Part shown: one piece after another, positions 16,507 to 26,109 of the stretch
How the letters are laid out: each line of letters starts with the position of its first letter
Numbering within the stretch: the stretch's first letter is position 1
Assembly (NCBI RefSeq): GCF_014694315.1
Contig: NZ_JAAOXD010000003.1
Location: forward strand, 526,929 to 590,928
Length of the DNA: 64,000 nt
Direction of reading: 5' to 3'
DNA from: Arthrobacter ipis
Lineage (GTDB): Bacteria > Actinomycetota > Actinomycetes > Actinomycetales > Micrococcaceae
Made by a program: the position numbers and the translations under genes
The notes under the pieces: generated by a model
The model's database searches: none
Told to the model about the DNA's origin: nothing
What the model saw: the letters and a program-made list of their open reading frames with translations, nothing else

Positions 16507-18507
16507 CTACTTCTTCAGGGATGCGGCGATCTGCTGCATGACGGTGTTGTCGGCGAGCGTGGTGGCGTCTCCGACGTCGCGGCCCTCGGCAACGTCCTTG
16601 AGGAGGCGGCGCATGATCTTGCCGGAGCGGGTCTTGGGCAGTTCGGGCACCACCAGGATGGTCTTCGGCTTGGCGATCGGGCCGATTTCCTTGCCGACGT
16701 GGTTGCGGAGGTCCTGGACGATCTCGTCCCCGGAGTCCACCGCATCCCCGCGGAGGATGACGAACGCGACGACGGCCTGGCCGGTGGTTTCGTCCGTGGC
16801 ACCCACGACGGCGGCCTCCGCCACGGCCGGGTGGCTCACCAGGGCGGATTCGATTTCCGTGGTGGAGAGCCGGTGCCCGGAGACGTTCATGACGTCGTCC
16901 ACGCGGCCCAGGAGCCAGATGTCGCCGTCCTCGTCCTTCTTCGCGCCGTCCCCGGCGAAGTACATGGTTTCGAAGCGGGACCAGTAGGTGTCCTTGAACC
17001 GTTCGGGGTCGCCCCAGATGCCGCGGAGCATGGCCGGCCAGGGTTCGCGGATCACGAGGAAGCCGCCGTGCCCGTCGGGCACGGAGGCGCCGTTCTCGTC
17101 CACGACGTCAACGGCGATGCCGGGCAGCGGCACCTGCGCGGAGCCGGGCTTGGTCTCCGTGACGCCGGGCAGCGGGGCGATCATCTGCGCGCCGGTTTCG
17201 GTCTGCCACCAGGTGTCCACGATCGGGGCTTTGTTGCCGCCGATGACGTCCCGGTACCACATCCAGGCCTCGGGGTTGATGGGTTCGCCCACGGAGCCCA
17301 GGACCCGGATGGAGGAGAGGTCGTATTTGTCCGGAATGTCCCGGCCCCACTTCATGAACGTGCGGATCGCGGTGGGGGCGGTGTAGAGGATGGAGACTTT
17401 GTACTTTTCCACGATCTCCCACCAGCGGCCCTGGTGCGGGGAGTCCGGGGTTCCTTCGTACATGACCTGGGTGGCCCCGTTGATGAGCGGCGCGTAGGCG
17501 ACGTAGGAGTGGCCGGTGACCCATCCGACGTCGGCCGTGCACCAGTACACGTCCGTTTCGGGGTGCAGATCGAAGACGGCTTTGTGGGTGTAGGCCGTCT
17601 GGGTGAGGTAGCCGCCGGTGGTGTGCAGGATGCCTTTGGGCTTTCCGGTGGTGCCGGAGGTGTAGAGGATGAACAGCGGGTGTTCTGAGTCGTGCCCGAC
17701 GGCGGTGTGCTCGGCGGAGGCTGCCCCGACGGTGTCCGCCCACCAGTGGTCCCGGCCCTCGTGCCAGTCGACGTCCTGGCCGTTGCGCTTGACCACCACG
17801 ACGTTCTGCACGGTGTGGCCCTCCTGCTCGAGGGCGGCGTCGACGGCGGTCTTCAGGGCGCTGGGCTTGCCGCGCCGGTAGGTGCCGTCCGCGGTGACCA
17901 CAAGCTTGGCTTCGGCGTCCTCGATCCGGGACCGGAGCGCGTCGGCGGAGAACCCGCCGAACACCACCGAGTGCACCGCGCCGATCCGGGCGCAGGCGAG
18001 CAGTGTGATCACGGCCTCGGGGATCATGGGCAGGTAGACGGCGACGCGGTCGCCCTTGGCCACGCCGAGGGACTCGAACGCGTTCGCGGCCTTCTTCACT
18101 TCCTCGGTCAGCTCCGCGTAGGTGTAGGAGCGGGAATCGCCCGGCTCGCCCTCGAAGTGGATGGCGACCCGGTCGCCGAGGCCGTTCTCCACGTGCCGGT
18201 CCAGGGCGTTGTACGCGGCGTTGACCTCCCCGCCGACGAACCACTTGGCGAACGGCGGGTTGGACCAGTCGAGGGCCTCGGTGAAGTCCTTGTTCCAGGT
18301 CAGCAGTTCGCGGGCCTGCTTGGCCCAGAACGCGGGCCGGTCCGCTGCTGCTTCTGCGTAGACTTCGGCGCCCACCACGGCGTTGGCGGCGAACTCCTCG
18401 GAAGGGGCAAACTTGCGGTTCTCATGCAGCAGGTTTTCAAGAGCATCGCCCTGCTGGCTGGGGGTGGCAGCGGTGGCCGTCGTCGAGCCGGGGGTGTCCT
18501 GGGACAT
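16507..18507 (-). CDS. acs: Acetyl-CoA synthetase (AMP-forming)
   Basis: A 666-residue adenylate-forming enzyme making acetyl-CoA from acetate, ATP and CoA through acetyl-AMP. The P-loop-like motif is [12 protein letters not shown]; later adenylation motifs and the C-terminal [11 protein letters not shown] follow, whose lysine is the conserved adenylation lysine and acetylation target of the family. The start chosen is MSQDTP at 18507, with GAGG six bases upstream; an in-frame ATG pair five codons earlier (18522) also has AGGAAAG before it and cannot be excluded. Monocistronic, with its own terminator. A nearby acuC deacetylase gene (47837) could in principle act on it, as acuC does in Bacillus. 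Confidence 0.95.
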   Translation of the reverse strand: MSQDTPGSTTATAATPSQQGDALENLLHENRKFAPSEEFAANAVVGAEVYAEAAADRPAFWAKQARELLTWNKDFTEALDWSNPPFAKWFVGGEVNAAYNALDRHVENGLGDRVAIHFEGEPGDSRSYTYAELTEEVKKAANAFESLGVAKGDRVAVYLPMIPEAVITLLACARIGAVHSVVFGGFSADALRSRIEDAEAKLVVTADGTYRRGKPSALKTAVDAALEQEGHTVQNVVVVKRNGQDVDWHEGRDHWWADTVGAASAEHTAVGHDSEHPLFILYTSGTTGKPKGILHTTGGYLTQTAYTHKAVFDLHPETDVYWCTADVGWVTGHSYVAYAPLINGATQVMYEGTPDSPHQGRWWEIVEKYKVSILYTAPTAIRTFMKWGRDIPDKYDLSSIRVLGSVGEPINPEAWMWYRDVIGGNKAPIVDTWWQTETGAQMIAPLPGVTETKPGSAQVPLPGIAVDVVDENGASVPDGHGGFLVIREPWPAMLRGIWGDPERFKDTYWSRFETMYFAGDGAKKDEDGDIWLLGRVDDVMNVSGHRLSTTEIESALVSHPAVAEAAVVGATDETTGQAVVAFVILRGDAVDSGDEIVQDLRNHVGKEIGPIAKPKTILVVPELPKTRSGKIMRRLLKDVAEGRDVGDATTLADNTVMQQIAASLKK

Positions 18508-18910
18508 GGTGAACCTCATCATTCATCGATCTTTCCTGCGCGGTGCGCCGGTCCCGGCCACTGCCCCGCCGCTGCACGGCGTCGGGCAACGGCCCGTCAC
18601 GGATAAACCGCAAAGAGCTGTTCCGAGACCAGACTAGCGCGTCAGGCATCTGCGCGTGGGCCGCGTCACTTTAGGAGCCGCGAGCGGTGCCCATTTAGCG
18701 GTGAATGGTTCTGTGGGCGACCTGTGCCGCTTCTGTGAGCGCGCCGCACTGCGGCCAGTCAGCTAGTGAAGCACCCTCCACTTGGCTAGGCTGAGATGGA
18801 CTCGTGACAGGGGCCGGAGGCAGCCAGACCGCTTGTGGTCAGGTTCCGGCCGTAGGGCGGAACCACGCAGCGGACACCCGTCCGGGCGCCGCCACGCTAA
18901 GGAGAACAGA
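18508..18910. other. acs / membrane-protein divergent promoter region
   Basis: This 403-base gap separates acs (minus) from the membrane-protein gene (plus). I see no gene in it. TAGGCT at 18787-18792 is a plausible -10 for the rightward gene, and TTTATC on the minus strand near 18605 a possible -10 for acs. A TGTGA half-site near 18735 lacks a good second arm, so I do not call a Crp site. Confidence 0.4.
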
Positions 18911-20494
18911 ATGAATCAGCAAAGCCAGGGCCAGCCGGGCCCGGCCCGGCAGGACCCAGCCCAGCCGGGCCAGGGCCAGGCACCGCTTGGGGCGGGACTG
19001 TCCGGGCGGCCGGAAGCGCACAATGCGGCGCCGAATTTCATGAAGCAGCAGGGCGTGCGGAATGAGGCCGTTGCCGGACCTTTCACCGTCCGGGACCTGA
19101 CCGTCTTCGCGGCCACCCTCGTCCTCTTTATCGCATCGCTGATTCCGATGTTCGCTGTGCGCTACAACCTGTGGAACCTCGGAAGCCTATTCTTCCTGGG
19201 GCTCGGCGTGGTTCTGCCGCTCATTGTTGCGGCGTTGTTTGTGGCCCGCCGGCTCGCCCCCGACACGAAGGTCCGCATCGGATCCCTTTCGGTGGACCAG
19301 TTCGGTTCCGTGGTGGCCTCGTTCGCGGTGGCCTTCTTCTTCCTGTCCGTTGCCGGCGCCTACACGCCCAGCCTGCTCGTGGGTCTGATCGGCTCCCTCG
19401 TGCTGCTGGCCGCCACAGTGCTGGCCCGGTTCATCCCGTTCTTCGCCGGCGACTTCCTGGACCGCTCCGACGTCCCGGCCCACATCATGGCCCGCGACTC
19501 AGCCGTTCCCGTGCGCAAGCCCAAAGCACCCAAGGAACCGAAAGCTGCCGCTGCCAAGCCGGGCGCTGTTTCGGGGGGTGCTGGGGCCGGCAGCGCTGCC
19601 GCTGGCGCCGCAGTCCCTGCGGGTCCTGAAGCCCGCGGCCCTGTTTCCTCTGGTCAGGTTTCCTCCGGGCATGTTTCCCATGGTGCGACGGCGGTCGGCC
19701 AGCCGGCGCAGAGTGCGGCCCCGGCCGGCACCGCCGGTGCCGTAATTCCCGGCGCTACCGCTGACATTTCCGGAACGGCCGGTGCAGCGCCGGCGACCGG
19801 GATGTGGCCCGCCGCCAACGCGGCTAGCAGTGCCGCAGCATCGCCGGAAACGGGACCGGCCGCGGTCGTGCCGTCCGCGCAGACGGGGGACGCCGCCGTC
19901 GCGCAGGCAGGCGCGGCGCAGAAGAGCGCTGCGCAGACCAGCTCAGTGCCGTCCGCCAAAACCGATGTGGCCGCGCAGCCGGCCACATCGGAGGCCGAGC
20001 AGACCCGGTCCGGCGGAGCAACGGTAGCCCCCGCTGCTGGCGCAGGCGCGGCCAGCGCAGGAGCGCCCGCAGCGGAAGCGGCGGCCACGGAGGCGCCCGC
20101 ACCGGAAGCCCCCGTCGCGGAAGGCAAGTCCGACGCTGCCGCGCGTGAAGCTGCGGAAGAGGCTGCGCGGGCCGCCTCGGCCACGCCTGCCACCGCCGTC
20201 CACCCGAGGGTGGATGTGCAGCAGCAGGTGCGGTCGCAGGAACCGATCGGTGCCACCGTCGACCCGGCAAGCCGGCCGGAGGAGTCTGAGCATGAGCAGG
20301 TCCACGAGGCCTTCTGGTTCGCAGTCGCCCAGCACCGCACTGCCGTTGATGAGCGCACCGGCGCGCCGCTGTTCGGCATCGAGCCCGGAGGCTGGGTGCT
20401 GGCACTGGAGGACCGCGGGGACGAATTCCTGGTCCAGCACACGGACGGCCGGGTGGGCGTCCTGCGCGACCTGAGCAACATCGAGCGCGGCTAG
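18911..20494 (+). CDS. Four-helix membrane protein with long Ala/Pro-rich tail, unknown function
   Basis: A 527-residue protein I cannot assign. Residues 1-55 are Gln/Pro/Gly-rich. Four predicted membrane helices follow (about 62-82, 90-112, 130-150, 153-173). Residues about 195-430 are a low-complexity Ala/Ser/Gly/Pro linker, and a compact charged domain of about 75 residues ends the protein (HEAFWFAVAQHRTAV through the tryptophan in GGWVLALED). The ATG at 18911 has AAGGAG upstream; an earlier in-frame start at 18782 lacks one. The nth gene follows after nine bases. The C-terminal domain looks conserved and may be the functional part. Confidence 0.85.
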   Translation: MNQQSQGQPGPARQDPAQPGQGQAPLGAGLSGRPEAHNAAPNFMKQQGVRNEAVAGPFTVRDLTVFAATLVLFIASLIPMFAVRYNLWNLGSLFFLGLGVVLPLIVAALFVARRLAPDTKVRIGSLSVDQFGSVVASFAVAFFFLSVAGAYTPSLLVGLIGSLVLLAATVLARFIPFFAGDFLDRSDVPAHIMARDSAVPVRKPKAPKEPKAAAAKPGAVSGGAGAGSAAAGAAVPAGPEARGPVSSGQVSSGHVSHGATAVGQPAQSAAPAGTAGAVIPGATADISGTAGAAPATGMWPAANAASSAAASPETGPAAVVPSAQTGDAAVAQAGAAQKSAAQTSSVPSAKTDVAAQPATSEAEQTRSGGATVAPAAGAGAASAGAPAAEAAATEAPAPEAPVAEGKSDAAAREAAEEAARAASATPATAVHPRVDVQQQVRSQEPIGATVDPASRPEESEHEQVHEAFWFAVAQHRTAVDERTGAPLFGIEPGGWVLALEDRGDEFLVQHTDGRVGVLRDLSNIERG

Positions 20495-20503
20495 CCGGCC
20501 GCC

Positions 20504-21466
20504 GTGGCCGATTCCGTTTCGCGCCGGCGCGGCATGCCGGGCATCCCGGTGGCACCTGCTTCCGGGGACGCTCCCGCGGGCGCCTCCTGGGAGGCCGCTG
20601 CGGATGTGCCCGCCGGGGTTCCTGCGGACATGCCCGCCGGGGTTCCCGCCGAAAGCGGGCCGGCGGCCAGCCCGCCGGCCCGCTCCGGCGAGTCGCAGCT
20701 GGCCCTGAAGCGCCGGGCACGCAGGATCAACCGGGCCCTCGCCGAGCAGTACCCATACGCGCACGCCGAGCTCGACTTCCGGAACCCGTTTGAGCTCCTC
20801 GTGGCCACGGTGCTCTCCGCGCAGACCACGGACGTGACGGTCAACCTGATCACGCCCCTGCTCTTCTCCCGCTTTCCGGACGCGCGCGCCATGGCGGAAG
20901 CGGACACCGCGGAGCTGGAGGCGATCATCAAGCCGACCGGGTTTTTCCGCGCCAAGACGAGGAACCTCCTTGCGCTGGCCAACCGGGTGGTGGACGAGTA
21001 CGACGGCGTGGTGCCCGGCCGGCTGGAAGACCTGGTGACGTTGCCCGGCGTCGGACGGAAAACCGCGAATGTGGTGCTGGGCAATGCGTTCGGTGTTCCG
21101 GGCATTACGGTGGACACCCACTTCGGGCGACTGGCACGGCGCTTCGGCTGGACGGAATCAGACGACCCGGTCCGGATCGAGTCCGACGTGGCGGAGCTGT
21201 TTGAGCCCAAGGACTGGACCATGCTGTCCCACCGCGTCGTCTTTCACGGCAGGCGGGTGTGCCACGCCCGCAAGCCGGCCTGCGGGGCCTGCGCCGTGGC
21301 CAACTGGTGCCCCAGCTTTGGCTCGGGCGAGACGAACCCCGCCAAGGCCGCGAAACTGCTGAAGTACGAGCTTGCGCCCGGAAGCGAGGAGCTTCTGGCG
21401 AGGCTGCTGGCCGAGACCCACCGCGCCGCCGAGATCCGGATGGAATCACAGCGGAGGACTTTATGA
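20504..21466 (+). CDS. nth: Endonuclease III
   Basis: A 320-residue bifunctional DNA glycosylase/AP lyase of base-excision repair that removes oxidised pyrimidines. The helix-hairpin-helix is [11 protein letters not shown] with catalytic Lys186; Asp204 lies in TVDTHFGR; the 4Fe-4S cluster ligands are Cys253, Cys260, Cys263 and Cys269 (C-X6-C-X2-C-X5-C). The first 60 residues are an Ala/Pro/Gly-rich extension absent from the E. coli enzyme, so the GTG at 20504 is uncertain; the core begins near residue 65. It overlaps the following NUDIX gene by four bases. Confidence 0.93.
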   Translation: MADSVSRRRGMPGIPVAPASGDAPAGASWEAAADVPAGVPADMPAGVPAESGPAASPPARSGESQLALKRRARRINRALAEQYPYAHAELDFRNPFELLVATVLSAQTTDVTVNLITPLLFSRFPDARAMAEADTAELEAIIKPTGFFRAKTRNLLALANRVVDEYDGVVPGRLEDLVTLPGVGRKTANVVLGNAFGVPGITVDTHFGRLARRFGWTESDDPVRIESDVAELFEPKDWTMLSHRVVFHGRRVCHARKPACGACAVANWCPSFGSGETNPAKAAKLLKYELAPGSEELLARLLAETHRAAEIRMESQRRTL

Positions 21467-22140
21467 CAGCGCGCCAGGACCTGGTGGACCTCGTCGAAGC
21501 AATCAGGGCGGGAACAGGTCCTGCCCGGAATCCCTACTGGCGCAAGCTGACCGTTGACGAGTCCGTTGCCCGTAAGGCGGCCGTCCTGATCCTTTTCGGC
21601 GCCCTGGACGATGTGCCGGCAGCCTCCGGCAAGCCGCTCGTGGCTGCCGACTTGGACGTCCTGCTCCTGGAACGCGCCCATACCCTCGACGACCATCCAG
21701 GCCAGGTGGCCTTTCCGGGCGGCGGCATCCACGTGGGGGAAACCCCGGTGGAGGCCGCGCTTCGGGAAGCGGAGGAGGAAACCGGCGTGGACCCCTCAGG
21801 CGTCGAAGTGCTGGGTGCCCTGCCGGAACTGGCCCTTCCGCGCGGAAACTTTCTAGTGACCCCTGTGCTGGCCTGGTGGGCCTCGCCGTCGCCGGTCCGG
21901 GTGGTGGACTACGGCGAGTCCGCCCAGGTGTTCCGGGTGCCGGTCCGCGACCTGCTGGACCCTGAGAACCGCACCATGGCTGCCGTGACGCGCATGAACC
22001 AGACTTTCCAGAGCCCGGCGTTCAACGTGAACAGCCTGGTGGTCTGGGGCTTCACGGGCATGATCCTGAATGAGCTGTTCGACCAGCTCGGCTGGGCCGT
22101 CCCCTGGGACAGGACCAGGCTTCACCCGCTGGACCTGTAG
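21463..22140 (+). CDS. NUDIX hydrolase, CoA-pyrophosphatase-like
   Basis: A 225-residue NUDIX enzyme. The NUDIX box is complete, [20 protein letters not shown] plus TG, with the upstream [11 protein letters not shown] segment characteristic of the NudL/CoA diphosphatase group. The ATG at 21463 overlaps the nth stop codon (ATGA) and has GGAGG six bases upstream. In M. tuberculosis the nth, NUDIX and marP genes are near neighbours, so the pairing with nth is ancestral. Cleavage of CoA or a related dinucleotide is the best guess. Confidence 0.9.
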   Translation: MTARQDLVDLVEAIRAGTGPARNPYWRKLTVDESVARKAAVLILFGALDDVPAASGKPLVAADLDVLLLERAHTLDDHPGQVAFPGGGIHVGETPVEAALREAEEETGVDPSGVEVLGALPELALPRGNFLVTPVLAWWASPSPVRVVDYGESAQVFRVPVRDLLDPENRTMAAVTRMNQTFQSPAFNVNSLVVWGFTGMILNELFDQLGWAVPWDRTRLHPLDL

Positions 22141-22200
22141 GCAGTACTGCTGACTTTGGCCGTTCCGTGGCCGGCGTTTCCGCTGGCTACCCCGCTGGTG

Positions 22201-22392
22201 TCAGTGCTGCGATTTCCGCAGATCCACCACCTGGCCGGTGGCCGCGTTTTCGCGCAATGCGTTGATGCCGGCCACTACTCCCGAAACGCTCTTGAACCGC
22301 GGCGACTCTGCCACGATGTTTCCGTCCCCATCCATGAGACGGAATTTGTAAGACTGATCGCTGTCCTGGTGAACTTCAAACTCGCCCGCCAT
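22201..22392 (-). CDS. YegP-like DUF1508 protein
   Basis: A 63-residue protein with one DUF1508 repeat: FEVHQDSDQSYKFRLMDGDG, then ESPRFKSVSGVVAGINALR. DUF1508 proteins are small beta-alpha proteins usually carrying one or two such repeats and have no firm function. The gene is convergent with the NUDIX gene and monocistronic. The start at 22392 gives the usual family N-terminus. Confidence 0.85.
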   Translation of the reverse strand: MAGEFEVHQDSDQSYKFRLMDGDGNIVAESPRFKSVSGVVAGINALRENAATGQVVDLRKSQH

Positions 22393-22624
22393 TGGCGTGG
22401 AAACCCCCTGCTGATGCTTCGTCGCACGTGCCGGGCCAACTTATTGCCACTGCCCGGCCACCATAGAGCTTAGTGGCCCACACCACACGAAGCGAGCTAC
22501 TCGCCGGTACATTACTCAGTACAACCGCATGTTCCGTCTGTGGCGCATGTGACTTTTGTTTCCCGTGGGGAGGGGCTACCCTCCGGCCGCCACCCGGCCA
22601 AAGCGGGCCGGGCGATGCCGTCGT

Positions 22625-22693
22625 GGGGCACTTTGGCGGTCCCACCGTCGTGAATTACGACGGCGCCCGGCGCGTCACGTGTCAAAGTGCCCC
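22625..22693. repeat. Nested inverted repeat between polymerase and YegP genes
   Basis: Outer arms GGGGCACTTTG (22625-22635) and their complement (22683-22693) are 11 bp and perfect. Inside them CCGTCGT (22645-22651) pairs with ACGACGG (22657-22663). It lies 38 bases beyond the polymerase stop codon, in a 339-base gap otherwise without a gene. A terminator or a dispersed palindromic element are both possible. Confidence 0.55.
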
Positions 22694-22731
22694 GTTTCGG
22701 TTCGGCCGGCTTCTCCTGGTTTGGGCGCAGG

Positions 22732-24564
22732 CTACTTTGCGTTGTCGTAGGAATCGACGACGGCGACGCTCACCGGGAATTCGACCGGAATGGGGCCGAA
22801 GAGCAGCTCTTTGGCGGCGTTGGCGGCGTCCTCAATGGCCCGGATGCAGGCGTCCACGGCGGATTCGGGGGCGTGGACCATCACTTCGTCGTGCAGGAAA
22901 AACACGAGTTCCCCAGTGACTGAGCCGTCGGCACGCATGGTGCGCAGCCGCCGTCGTAATTCCGCCAGCCAACAGGCCGCCCAGTCCGCCGCGGACCCCT
23001 GGACCACAAAGTTGCGCGTGAAACGTCCCCGGGATCTGGCGATTGAGTCCGCGCGGCGCTGTTCCTCCGCCGAGGTGGACCGCTGGCTGAGAAACCACCG
23101 TTCCGACGGCGGCGGGCTGCTGCGCCCAAGGCGCGAGGTGACGGTCCTGCCGGCTTCGCCGTCGCGGGCGGCGCGCTCGACGAAGCCCACTGCGCGCGGG
23201 TAGGTCTTGGCCAGCTGCGGCATCAGGCGGCCTGCCTCGCCGGAGGTGGCGCCGTACATCGCACCCAGCAGGGCCATCTTCGCCTTGGCCCGGTCGCCGC
23301 CGAACCCCTTGGCGGCGATCCCGGCGTAGAGATCCTGGTCCCGGGCGGCCTCGGCCATGGTGGAATCCTGCGCGAGGGCCGCGAGAACACGGGGCTCCAG
23401 CTGGGACGCGTCAGCCACGATGAGCTTGTGCCCCGGGTCTGCGTGCACGGCGCCGCGGACCTGGCGGGGGATCTGCAGCGCCCCGCCGCCGCGGGACGCC
23501 CAGCGGCCGGATACAACTCCGCCCACCACGTATTCGGGCCGGAACCTCCCGTTCCGCACCCAGGCGTCCAGCCACGCCCAGCCGTTGGCGGTGTGCAGGC
23601 GTGACAGTTTCTTATAGGCCAGCAGTGGCGCGATGGCCGGATGACTGGACCCCTTCAGTTCCCATTGACGGGTGGACTTCACCTCGATGCCGTTGCGGTG
23701 CAGGGCGCGCATCAGCTCCTGCGGCGAGTCCGGGTTCAGGCTCGGCGCGTTCAGCAGGTCCCGGAGCTCGGTGTTCAGGGCCTCGAGTTTGGCCGGGCGG
23801 TGGCCAAGGGGCGGCCGCGGGCCCAGGTGCTCGGCCAGGATGTGCTCGTGCAGCTCCTCACGCCAGGGCACCCCGGCATGCTGCATCTCGGCCGCAACGA
23901 GGGCGCTGGCCGACTCTGCGGCGAGGAGGAGCTGGAGCCGCTGCCGCCGGTTGCCGTTGCCTGCGGCGTCGGCTCCTGCGGCGGCTGCGAGGGCCTCCTG
24001 CTGGGCCGCATATTCGGCGCGCAGCTCGGCCAGGGTCTGCCGCGGTTGGGTTGCCGTGCCCGGGTCGTCGAAGAGGGCGGCCTGGTCCGCGGGCGGAGGG
24101 GGCGGCTGGAGCGTCCGGGGCGGCTGCAGTTCATCGTCCTGGGTGAGTTTCTCGGCGTTTTTGGCGTACGGGGTGTGGGCCGTGAACTCGGAATGGGCCA
24201 GGATGGCGCTGCACAGCGAGAGGTCGTAGCAGCGTTCCACGTCCACGCCCGCCGCCAGCAGCGACGGGTACCAGTCCTGGGTGCGGTGCCAGATCCAGCG
24301 CGGGCGCCGCTTCTCGAGCTCGCGGACGGCGGCGGCCAGTCCGGTGCCGTTGCCGGGCGCGGTTTGGGGAGTGGCCTGGGGCGCCGCCTGGGGTGCGGCC
24401 TGGGGCGGTGCGGGTTGCGCTGCGGGTGGCAGGGCTTCCTGGCAGGCTCCCGGCGGGGTGAGGCTGACGATTTGTGGTTCCGGATTGGCGGGGTGGGGCA
24501 GGCCCTCCGCCGTGAGTTCCTGGATGGCTGCGCCGTTGTGGTGGGCGGCGAGCAACAGATACAT
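22732..24564 (-). CDS. Pol I-family 'bifunctional 3'-5' exonuclease/DNA polymerase'
   Basis: A 610-residue family A DNA polymerase of the short actinobacterial type, without the 5' nuclease domain of PolA. Polymerase motif A is LIVADASQLEPR with Asp385; motif B is RAKAKMALLGAMYG (425-438); motif C is FLHDEV with His-Asp-Glu at 558-560. The N-terminal part has the exonuclease-like fold region, but I cannot see a complete DEDD set, so proofreading is doubtful. A Pro-Ala-Gln repeat occupies about residues 52-70. The ATG at 24564 is chosen because the 59 codons before it look non-coding; no clear ribosome binding site precedes it. Probably a repair polymerase. Confidence 0.88.
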   Translation of the reverse strand: MYLLLAAHHNGAAIQELTAEGLPHPANPEPQIVSLTPPGACQEALPPAAQPAPPQAAPQAAPQATPQTAPGNGTGLAAAVRELEKRRPRWIWHRTQDWYPSLLAAGVDVERCYDLSLCSAILAHSEFTAHTPYAKNAEKLTQDDELQPPRTLQPPPPPADQAALFDDPGTATQPRQTLAELRAEYAAQQEALAAAAGADAAGNGNRRQRLQLLLAAESASALVAAEMQHAGVPWREELHEHILAEHLGPRPPLGHRPAKLEALNTELRDLLNAPSLNPDSPQELMRALHRNGIEVKSTRQWELKGSSHPAIAPLLAYKKLSRLHTANGWAWLDAWVRNGRFRPEYVVGGVVSGRWASRGGGALQIPRQVRGAVHADPGHKLIVADASQLEPRVLAALAQDSTMAEAARDQDLYAGIAAKGFGGDRAKAKMALLGAMYGATSGEAGRLMPQLAKTYPRAVGFVERAARDGEAGRTVTSRLGRSSPPPSERWFLSQRSTSAEEQRRADSIARSRGRFTRNFVVQGSAADWAACWLAELRRRLRTMRADGSVTGELVFFLHDEVMVHAPESAVDACIRAIEDAANAAKELLFGPIPVEFPVSVAVVDSYDNAK

Positions 24565-24687
24565 ATGTCTAATTCTGCCTTGCCGCCACGCTGTTTGGCG
24601 TCGCGCGCAGCGGCTCCTGCGCCACCAGGGGCCGCATGATCCCCGCTCCTGTCCTGTGCCGTTAGGCTCTGCTTCTTGTCCCTCCAC

Positions 24688-24729
24688 GGAAACCGGCCTT
24701 TCCTCGCTTGAGGCGGCGGCCGGTTTTCC
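24688..24729. repeat. Inverted repeat upstream of the Tad operon
   Basis: GGAAACCGGCC (24688-24698) and GGCCGGTTTTCC (24718-24729) pair with a single-base bulge around a 19-base spacer. It lies in the divergent gap between the polymerase gene and ssd, so it is more likely a regulatory or structural element than a terminator. Confidence 0.4.
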
Positions 24730-24783
24730 ACATAGACTCATCCGCCTCTATCGGGCGGCCGGTCCTTTGGGCACAGTTGCTGC

Positions 24784-26109
24784 ATGAGCAGGCACCACGC
24801 CCGGAACCGGCGACTCCCATCAGACCCGGACACCGCGCTGCCGGATGCTGCGCCGCCGGAAGCCAGGCGGCCCGGTGCTACGGCGCCCGGTGTTGAGGCG
24901 TCTGGTGCCGACGGTCCTTGGGCAGGGCCGGCGCGTGGCTTCTCGGATGGACCCTCACCGGCGCCGTGGAGCAGCCGGCGGCCAGCGGCCCAGCCCAGGC
25001 CGGCACGGGTGGGGTCACTGACCGGCTCTGAACCCGGAACCTGGCTCCCCGCTGACGGCGGCGACGTCCTGCTGGTCACGGGACTTGAGTTCCTGCGGGG
25101 TGAAGTGGAACGGATAGTTGCAGCCGCCGGAGGGCGGCTCCGGGTGGTGGACGACGTGGCGGAGGCCGCGCCATTCTGGGATTCCGCCGCCGACGTCCTG
25201 GTAGGCAGCGATGTCCGCGAACTGCCGCCCCGGCGCCGTGCCCCTGCCGTCCTCGTTGGGCTGAGCGGGAAAGGGGATACTCTCTGGCATCTGGGCGCTG
25301 CCCTGGGTGCCCAACGCGTCGCCGTTCTTCCGGACGCCGCCGCCTGGCTGGCCGAGTACCTCAGCCGGTCACGTTCCCCCGAGGCCGGAGGCCTGGTACT
25401 CGGCATCACCGGGGGCTGCGGAGGGGCAGGTGCCACCACCGCTGCGGCCTGGCTCGCGCAGGCCGCAGCTGAACTCGGTGCCCGGGTCCTGCTCGTCGAC
25501 GCCGACCCCTGGGGCGGCGGACTCGAACTGGCCCTGGCCGCGGAGGAGTCACCGGGTCTCCGCTGGCCGGACCTGGCCGATGCCAGTGGCAGCATTGACC
25601 CGCAGCAGCTCGCGGACGCCTTACCCGTCGCCGGAGGGTTCTCATTTCTGTCCTGGCCCGGAAGCAGGGAACGGCCGCCGCTCGTGGACCCGGTTACCGT
25701 GGGAAACGTCCTCGACGCCGCGCGCCGGGGTTACGAGGTGGTGATTGTCGACATCGGCCGCAACGCCGAGCCGCTGCGCACGTTCGCCTGGGATTGCGAC
25801 CGCCTCCTCGTCGTTGTCCCGGCGCAGCTGAAGGCTGCAGTCGCCTCCGCACGGCTGCTGCAGGAGCTTCCGCCGGTCGAATCGGCCCTGGTCATCCGGG
25901 CAAAGGCCGGGGTTGCTCTTGACGCCGCGCTGGTCGCCGAGTCCGTGGGGCTCCCGCTGCACGGAATGATGCCAGAGGTGCGGGGGACGGCCTCGGCCAC
26001 TGAACTGGGCCGCCTGCTCGACCAGGGCAGGCGGAAGAGTGTCCGGCGTTTCGCCTCGTCGGTGCTGGGCCTCCTCGCCGGCGACCTGCAGGCCGAGGAC
26101 CTCCGGTGA
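24784..26109 (+). CDS. ssd: Septum-site-determining protein Ssd / CpaE-like ATPase
   Basis: A 441-residue ParA/MinD-superfamily protein and first gene of the Tad operon. About 90 Ala/Pro/Arg-rich residues precede a receiver-like region. The P-loop region reads GGCGGAGATT (210-219); the usual lysine of the deviant Walker A is missing, as is common in Ssd proteins, so ATP binding may be altered. LLVDADPWGGG (236-246) matches the MinD-type second motif. In M. tuberculosis (Rv3660c) the homologue affects septation; in Tad loci it is thought to localise the machine. No strong ribosome binding site precedes the ATG. It overlaps tadA by four bases. Confidence 0.9.
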   Translation: MSRHHARNRRLPSDPDTALPDAAPPEARRPGATAPGVEASGADGPWAGPARGFSDGPSPAPWSSRRPAAQPRPARVGSLTGSEPGTWLPADGGDVLLVTGLEFLRGEVERIVAAAGGRLRVVDDVAEAAPFWDSAADVLVGSDVRELPPRRRAPAVLVGLSGKGDTLWHLGAALGAQRVAVLPDAAAWLAEYLSRSRSPEAGGLVLGITGGCGGAGATTAAAWLAQAAAELGARVLLVDADPWGGGLELALAAEESPGLRWPDLADASGSIDPQQLADALPVAGGFSFLSWPGSRERPPLVDPVTVGNVLDAARRGYEVVIVDIGRNAEPLRTFAWDCDRLLVVVPAQLKAAVASARLLQELPPVESALVIRAKAGVALDAALVAESVGLPLHGMMPEVRGTASATELGRLLDQGRRKSVRRFASSVLGLLAGDLQAEDLR

